Source of the DNA: Candidatus Cloacimonadota bacterium
GTDB lineage: Bacteria > Cloacimonadota > Cloacimonadia > Cloacimonadales > TCS61
Length of the DNA stretch: 7,449 nucleotides
Assembly (NCBI GenBank): GCA_023133395.1
Contig: JAGLWO010000375.1
Location: 1-7,449 of the forward strand
Direction of reading: 5' to 3'
The notes beneath the pieces are model-generated. The model saw only the letters and a list, made by a program, of their open reading frames with translations. It did no database searches and had not been told where the DNA came from. Shown here one piece after another: positions 4,987 through 7,449 of the stretch. Every line of letters begins with the position of its first letter. The stretch's first letter is position 1. Position numbers and translations under genes: made by a program.

Positions 4987-6627
4987 ATGAGTATGTTTTG
5001 TTTTCAATGCCAGGAGACGGTAAAGAATGAAGGGTGTACAATTGCAGGAGTTTGCGGTAAAAAAGCTGATACAGCAAGCCTGCAGGATTTATTGATCTAT
5101 GTTTTAAGAGGTATTTCAATTTATGGAGAAAAAGCAAAAGAGCTTGGTGAACTGGAAAAGAAAGCTGGATTATTTATAGCTCAATCACTTTTTTCTACAA
5201 TTACAAATGCTAATTTCGATAATAAACGATTTATTGTTCAAATCAAAGAAGGATTGAAAATCCGAAATGAACTAAAAGAAAAATATGGTGATAAGATCGA
5301 AGGTGAGCTTCACGATTCTGCTCTCTGGTTTTCTGATGATGTAGATGAGTTTCATAAAAAGGCTGCGGAAGTGGGAGTTCTTTCCCAGAAAAATGAAGAT
5401 GTTCGCTCTCTGCGTGAACTTCTGATCATCGGGTTAAAAGGCGTTTCTGCTTATGCAGATCATGCTGCAATGCTGGGATTTGAAGATGAAAAAATTTATG
5501 CTTTTATAATGGAAGCACTTGTTTCTACAACCAAAGATCTTAGTGTCGATGAAATGGTGGCAATGGTAATGAAATGCGGAGAATATGCTGTAAATACAAT
5601 GGCACTCCTGGATAAAGCAAATACTTCCACTTATGGAAATCCGGAGATCACAAAGGTTAATCTGGGTGTTCGCAACAATCCCGGAATACTTATTTCCGGT
5701 CACGATTTAAAGGATATGGAAGAACTTCTCAAACAGACAGAAGGAACAGGCGTGGATGTTTACACTCACAGTGAAATGCTGCCGGCAAACTATTATCCCG
5801 TTTTCAAAAAATATGAACATTTTGTGGGAAATTACGGTAATGCCTGGTGGAAGCAAAATACAGAATTTGTTACATTTAATGGTCCAATCCTGATGACAAC
5901 CAACTGCATTATTCCTGTGAAAGATGCTTATAAAGACAGAATATTTACAACCGGAATGGCTGGCTACCCGGGAGTTAAGCACTTTCCCGATAGAGAAGAC
6001 GGAAAAGCAAAAGATTTTTCTGAAATCATCGAACTGGCAAAAAAATGTGATCCACCAACTGAAATTGAAACAGGTGAAATCATCGGTGGTTTTGCTCATA
6101 ACCAGGTTCTCGTTCTGGCTGATAAAATCGTGGATGCAGTGAAATCAGGGGCTATCAAACGTTTTATCGTGATGGCTGGTTGTGATGGTCGTCAAAAAGG
6201 AAGAAGTTATTACACTGAAGTGGCGGAACAGCTTCCCAAAGATACTATTATTTTAACTGCCGGATGCGCTAAATATCGTTATATTAAGTTAAATCTCGGC
6301 GACATCGGTGGGATTCCCAGAGTTCTGGATGCAGGACAGTGTAATGACTGTTATTCACTGGTAGTGATTGCTCTTAAACTGAAAGAAGTTTTTGAGCTTG
6401 ATGATATCAATGATCTGCCGATTTCATTCGATATTGCCTGGTATGAACAAAAAGCTGTGGCTGTGCTTTTGGCACTTCTTCATCTCGGTATAAAAGGAAT
6501 TCGCTTAGGACCGACACTTCCCGCTTTCTTATCACCGAATGTAGTGAAAGTACTGGTAGAGAATTTTAATATTAAACCTATTGGAACGGTCCAGAAAGAT
6601 ATTGAAGCTATGATGGCAGGGAAATAA
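4987..6627 (+). CDS. hcp: Hybrid cluster protein (hydroxylamine/NO reductase)
   Basis: This 546-residue cytoplasmic Fe-S enzyme has the usual length for Hcp from anaerobes. It reduces hydroxylamine in vitro, and in enterics it acts as a high-affinity NO reductase and in protein S-nitrosylation. The N-terminal cubane ligands are C5, C8, C17 and C23 (Cx2Cx8Cx5C), the Desulfovibrio-like [4Fe-4S] class rather than the enteric [2Fe-2S] class. By alignment from memory with Desulfovibrio Hcp, the hybrid-cluster ligands are all present: H239, E263, C307, C399 (persulfide Cys, in MAGCDGRQKGRSYY), C427, C452 and E487, with K489 nearby. No separate hcr reductase is seen. The start at 4987 is chosen because AAGGAGGT (4973-4980) lies six bases upstream, the strongest ribosome binding site in the window; an ATG two codons later (4993) is less well spaced. 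High expression is likely. Confidence 0.97.
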   Translation: MSMFCFQCQETVKNEGCTIAGVCGKKADTASLQDLLIYVLRGISIYGEKAKELGELEKKAGLFIAQSLFSTITNANFDNKRFIVQIKEGLKIRNELKEKYGDKIEGELHDSALWFSDDVDEFHKKAAEVGVLSQKNEDVRSLRELLIIGLKGVSAYADHAAMLGFEDEKIYAFIMEALVSTTKDLSVDEMVAMVMKCGEYAVNTMALLDKANTSTYGNPEITKVNLGVRNNPGILISGHDLKDMEELLKQTEGTGVDVYTHSEMLPANYYPVFKKYEHFVGNYGNAWWKQNTEFVTFNGPILMTTNCIIPVKDAYKDRIFTTGMAGYPGVKHFPDREDGKAKDFSEIIELAKKCDPPTEIETGEIIGGFAHNQVLVLADKIVDAVKSGAIKRFIVMAGCDGRQKGRSYYTEVAEQLPKDTIILTAGCAKYRYIKLNLGDIGGIPRVLDAGQCNDCYSLVVIALKLKEVFELDDINDLPISFDIAWYEQKAVAVLLALLHLGIKGIRLGPTLPAFLSPNVVKVLVENFNIKPIGTVQKDIEAMMAGK

Positions 6628-6630
6628 TTT

Positions 6631-6668
6631 AGCCACTAAGAACGCTAAGGAACACTAAGGGAAATAAA
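6631..6668. repeat. CTAAG-unit periodic repeat after hcp
   Basis: Units CTAAGAACG (6636), CTAAGGAACA (6645) and CTAAGGGAA (6655) follow AGCCA, starting three bases after the hcp stop codon. The same element, interrupted by a second sequence, follows the ferredoxin gene at 6956-7020. No stable hairpin is seen in it. Confidence 0.55.
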
Positions 6669-6683
6669 TGGTAAACACACCTC

Positions 6684-6714
6684 CCGACTAAAGTCGGACT
6701 CCTCTCAAGAGGAG
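6684..6714. repeat. Two adjacent perfect hairpins between hcp and ferredoxin
   Basis: CCGACT (6684-6689) and AGTCGG (6692-6697) form one perfect inverted repeat. CTCCTCT (6699-6705) and AGAGGAG (6708-6714) form the next, followed by ATTTTC. Each has a 2-base centre, so real loops would be about four bases. The second could act as a weak terminator or protect the 3' end of the hcp mRNA. The pair also looks like a small mobile repeat unit set between two periodic repeats. Confidence 0.45.
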
Positions 6715-6719
6715 ATTTT

Positions 6720-6746
6720 CTCTGTGCTCTCCGTGTTCTCTGTGGT
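6720..6746. repeat. Three-unit 9-bp tandem repeat before the ferredoxin gene
   Basis: CTCTGTGCT (6720), CTCCGTGTT (6729) and CTCTGTGGT (6738) are three imperfect 9-bp copies. The block ends 22 bp before the ferredoxin ATG. Its reverse complement closely matches the in-frame segment at 1384-1410 of the peptidase gene. Confidence 0.6.
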
Positions 6747-6768
6747 AAAAAAAATCAGAGGAGGAAAT

Positions 6769-6954
6769 ATGAAATTTAAAGTAGATCAGGAATTATGTAT
6801 TGGCTGCGGAGCATGTGAAGGTACCTGTCCGGAAGTATTTGAATTGGATGACGATAAATCTCAAGTGAAGTTGAATCCAGTTCCGGAAGAATTTCAAGAA
6901 GGTGCTTTAGAAGCAGAAGAGAATTGTCCTGTTCAAGCTATTTCACATGAATAG
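6769..6954 (+). CDS. Small single-cluster [4Fe-4S] ferredoxin
   Basis: This 61-residue soluble electron carrier has the motif CIGCGACEGTCPEVF (C10, C13, C16, C20) and one distal Cys, C53, in ENCPVQAI. The expected cluster ligands are C10, C13, C16 and C53, giving one low-potential [4Fe-4S] cluster as in the Thermotoga and Moorella type. C20 is left over and its usual disulfide partner appears to be missing. The ATG at 6769 is chosen over a TTG/CTG extension from 6724 because GGAGG (6760-6764) sits four bases before it and because the upstream codons lie in the 9-bp repeat. The protein follows hcp by 141 bp of repeat DNA in the same direction and could donate electrons to Hcp or to the dicluster protein; that role is inference. 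Confidence 0.92.
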   Translation: MKFKVDQELCIGCGACEGTCPEVFELDDDKSQVKLNPVPEEFQEGALEAEENCPVQAISHE

Positions 6955-6955
6955 T

Positions 6956-7020
6956 AGCCGCTAAGAACACCCGTCTTCACTAAAGTTACACCAGGCAGGC
7001 GAAGAAACACTAAGAAAATA
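6956..7020. repeat. CTAAG-unit repeat interrupted by a 31-bp inner element
   Basis: The outer parts, AGCCGCTAAGAACA (6956-6969) and GAAACACTAAGAAAATA (7004-7020), match the two ends of the repeat at 6631-6668. Between them lies an unrelated segment (6971-7001, starting CCGTCTTCACTAAAG and ending CCAGGCAGGCG), which resembles another common interspersed repeat family. AAGAACAC (6963-6970) and AAGAAACAC (7002-7010) flank it as near-direct repeats. The outer repeat starts directly at the ferredoxin stop. Confidence 0.5.
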
Positions 7021-7039
7021 AAAAGATACAATAAATGTA

Positions 7040-7064
7040 GGGCGGAACATTGTTCTGCTCTTTT
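7040..7064 (+). terminator. Terminator-like hairpin between ferredoxin and thioredoxin genes
   Basis: GGGCGGAACA (7040-7049) pairs with TGTTCTGCTC (7051-7060) over ten positions, two of them G-U, and is followed by TTTT (7061-7064). In practice the innermost pair would open to give a 3-base loop. The G-U pairs work only in a + strand transcript, which fits a role in ending the cluster's rightward mRNA. The short T run keeps the confidence moderate, and the sequence may also be one copy of a repeat family. Confidence 0.5.
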
Positions 7065-7095
7065 GAAAATTATCAACTTTGTAAATTTATTTTAT

Positions 7096-7123
7096 TTGAC
7101 ATTGTGAATTATTCAGTTATATT
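7096..7123 (+). promoter_or_regulatory. Sigma70-type promoter of the thioredoxin gene
   Basis: A perfect -35 box, TTGACA (7096-7101), and a good -10 box, TATATT (7118-7123), are 16 bp apart. The predicted start near 7130 leaves a leader of about 27 nt that contains AAGGAG (7145-7150). A small palindrome, TGAAT-T-ATTCA (7105-7115), lies in the spacer. Confidence 0.65.
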
Positions 7124-7156
7124 AATTATCAAAAAAAGAAAAATAAGGAGAAAAAA

Positions 7157-7449
7157 ATGGAACATTTAACACAGCAAACTTTTAAGGAGAAAATTTTTAA
7201 CTTTGAAAAAAACAAAGATTGGAAATTTGAAGGAGACAAATCTGCCATCATCGATTTTTATGCAGAATGGTGTGGACCCTGTAAAATGGTAGCTCCCCTC
7301 CTGGAAGAGCTTTCCACCGAATATGAAGGCAAGCTGGATATCTTCAAAGTAAATACGGAAGAGCAGCAAGAACTGGCAGCAGCTTTCGGTATCAGAAGTA
7401 TCCCATCTCTGTTATTCATTCCCAAAGAAGGTCAACCACAGATGGCAAT
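7157..7449 (+). CDS. trxA: Thioredoxin, 3' partial
   Basis: Ninety-seven codons are visible before the window ends in the frame; the full protein should be about 110-115 residues. It is a cytoplasmic thiol-disulfide oxidoreductase. The active site is WCGPC at residues 38-42 (C39 and C42), preceded by IIDFYAE with the buried Asp33. The cis-proline is P83 in RSIPSLLF. A slightly extended N-terminus (1-28, rich in Lys, Phe and Glu) precedes the core. The ATG is six bases after AAGGAG. It has its own promoter and follows a terminator-like hairpin, so it is probably a separate unit, though its place after hcp and ferredoxin suggests a related role in thiol repair or denitrosylation (inference). 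A reverse-strand open frame across it is a shadow. Confidence 0.93.
   Translation, partial: MEHLTQQTFKEKIFNFEKNKDWKFEGDKSAIIDFYAEWCGPCKMVAPLLEELSTEYEGKLDIFKVNTEEQQELAAAFGIRSIPSLLFIPKEGQPQMA

Noticed and set aside
5707..6099. Reverse-strand open frame of 130 codons inside hcp
   Set aside because: Antisense shadow of a fully conserved hcp reading frame, rich in Phe, Cys and Ser as expected from reversed codons.
6631..6746. CRISPR array or riboswitch between hcp and ferredoxin
   Set aside because: Units are 9-10 bp and tandem without spacers, and only short isolated hairpins are present, with no multi-helix aptamer.
6724..6768. Upstream extension of the ferredoxin
   Set aside because: The extra 15 codons come from the 9-bp repeat, and ferredoxins of this type begin near MKFKVDQ; GGAGG points to 6769.
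7166..7369. Reverse-strand open frame opposite thioredoxin
   Set aside because: Thioredoxin has its active site, cis-proline, ribosome binding site and promoter on the + strand.

Overview
The window is 7,449 bp of AT-rich bacterial DNA. Every convincing gene is on the + strand. The best guess for the host is an anaerobic, uncultured-type bacterium of the FCB group, most like Candidatus Cloacimonadota. This rests on three things: a secreted peptidase ending in an NYPNPFNP...IYNLKGQKV...GIYFYRL...KRMLLLK sorting-type C-terminal domain, a strictly anaerobic type of hybrid cluster protein, and gaps packed with short interspersed repeats (GTCATTGCGAGG-type palindromes and 9-10 bp periodic units). 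The phylum call is inference from gene style, not from a marker gene.

Layout. Positions 1-1602 hold the C-terminal part of a secreted subtilisin-like (S8) peptidase, cut by the left edge and followed by a terminator-like hairpin. Positions 1603-1887 are non-coding, with two repeats and then a clear sigma70-type promoter. From 1888 runs a same-strand cluster: an Rrf2-family regulator with three Cys (1888-2292), an SO_0444-type Cu/Zn efflux permease with a fused C-terminal HMA domain (2302-3579), a small cupin (3681-4019), a 272-residue 4Fe-4S dicluster protein (4147-4965), hybrid cluster protein Hcp (4987-6627) and a 61-residue ferredoxin (6769-6954). A terminator-like hairpin at 7040-7064 and a new promoter at 7096-7123 precede a thioredoxin that runs off the right edge (7157-7449+).

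How the genes may work together. Hcp has all expected ligands for its cubane and hybrid clusters. In other bacteria Hcp removes NO or hydroxylamine and is controlled by redox or NO sensors. Here a Cys-containing Rrf2 protein sits at the head of the cluster behind a promoter whose -10 box lies inside an inverted repeat, which suggests autoregulation. The dicluster protein lies 21 bp before hcp and is the best local candidate for its electron-transfer partner, with the small ferredoxin next. The efflux permease, the cupin and the thioredoxin fit a wider response to nitrosative, metal or thiol stress that damages Fe-S clusters. This is a model drawn from gene content and order.

The most notable points are: a likely internal translation start in the permease gene that would release a free 69-residue HMA metallochaperone; a 27-bp, 9-bp-periodic intergenic repeat that also occurs in frame inside the peptidase C-terminal domain; a Tyr where the peptidase oxyanion-hole Asn is expected; and a repeat-within-a-repeat after the ferredoxin gene. 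No tRNA, rRNA, CRISPR array, transposase or replication origin was seen.
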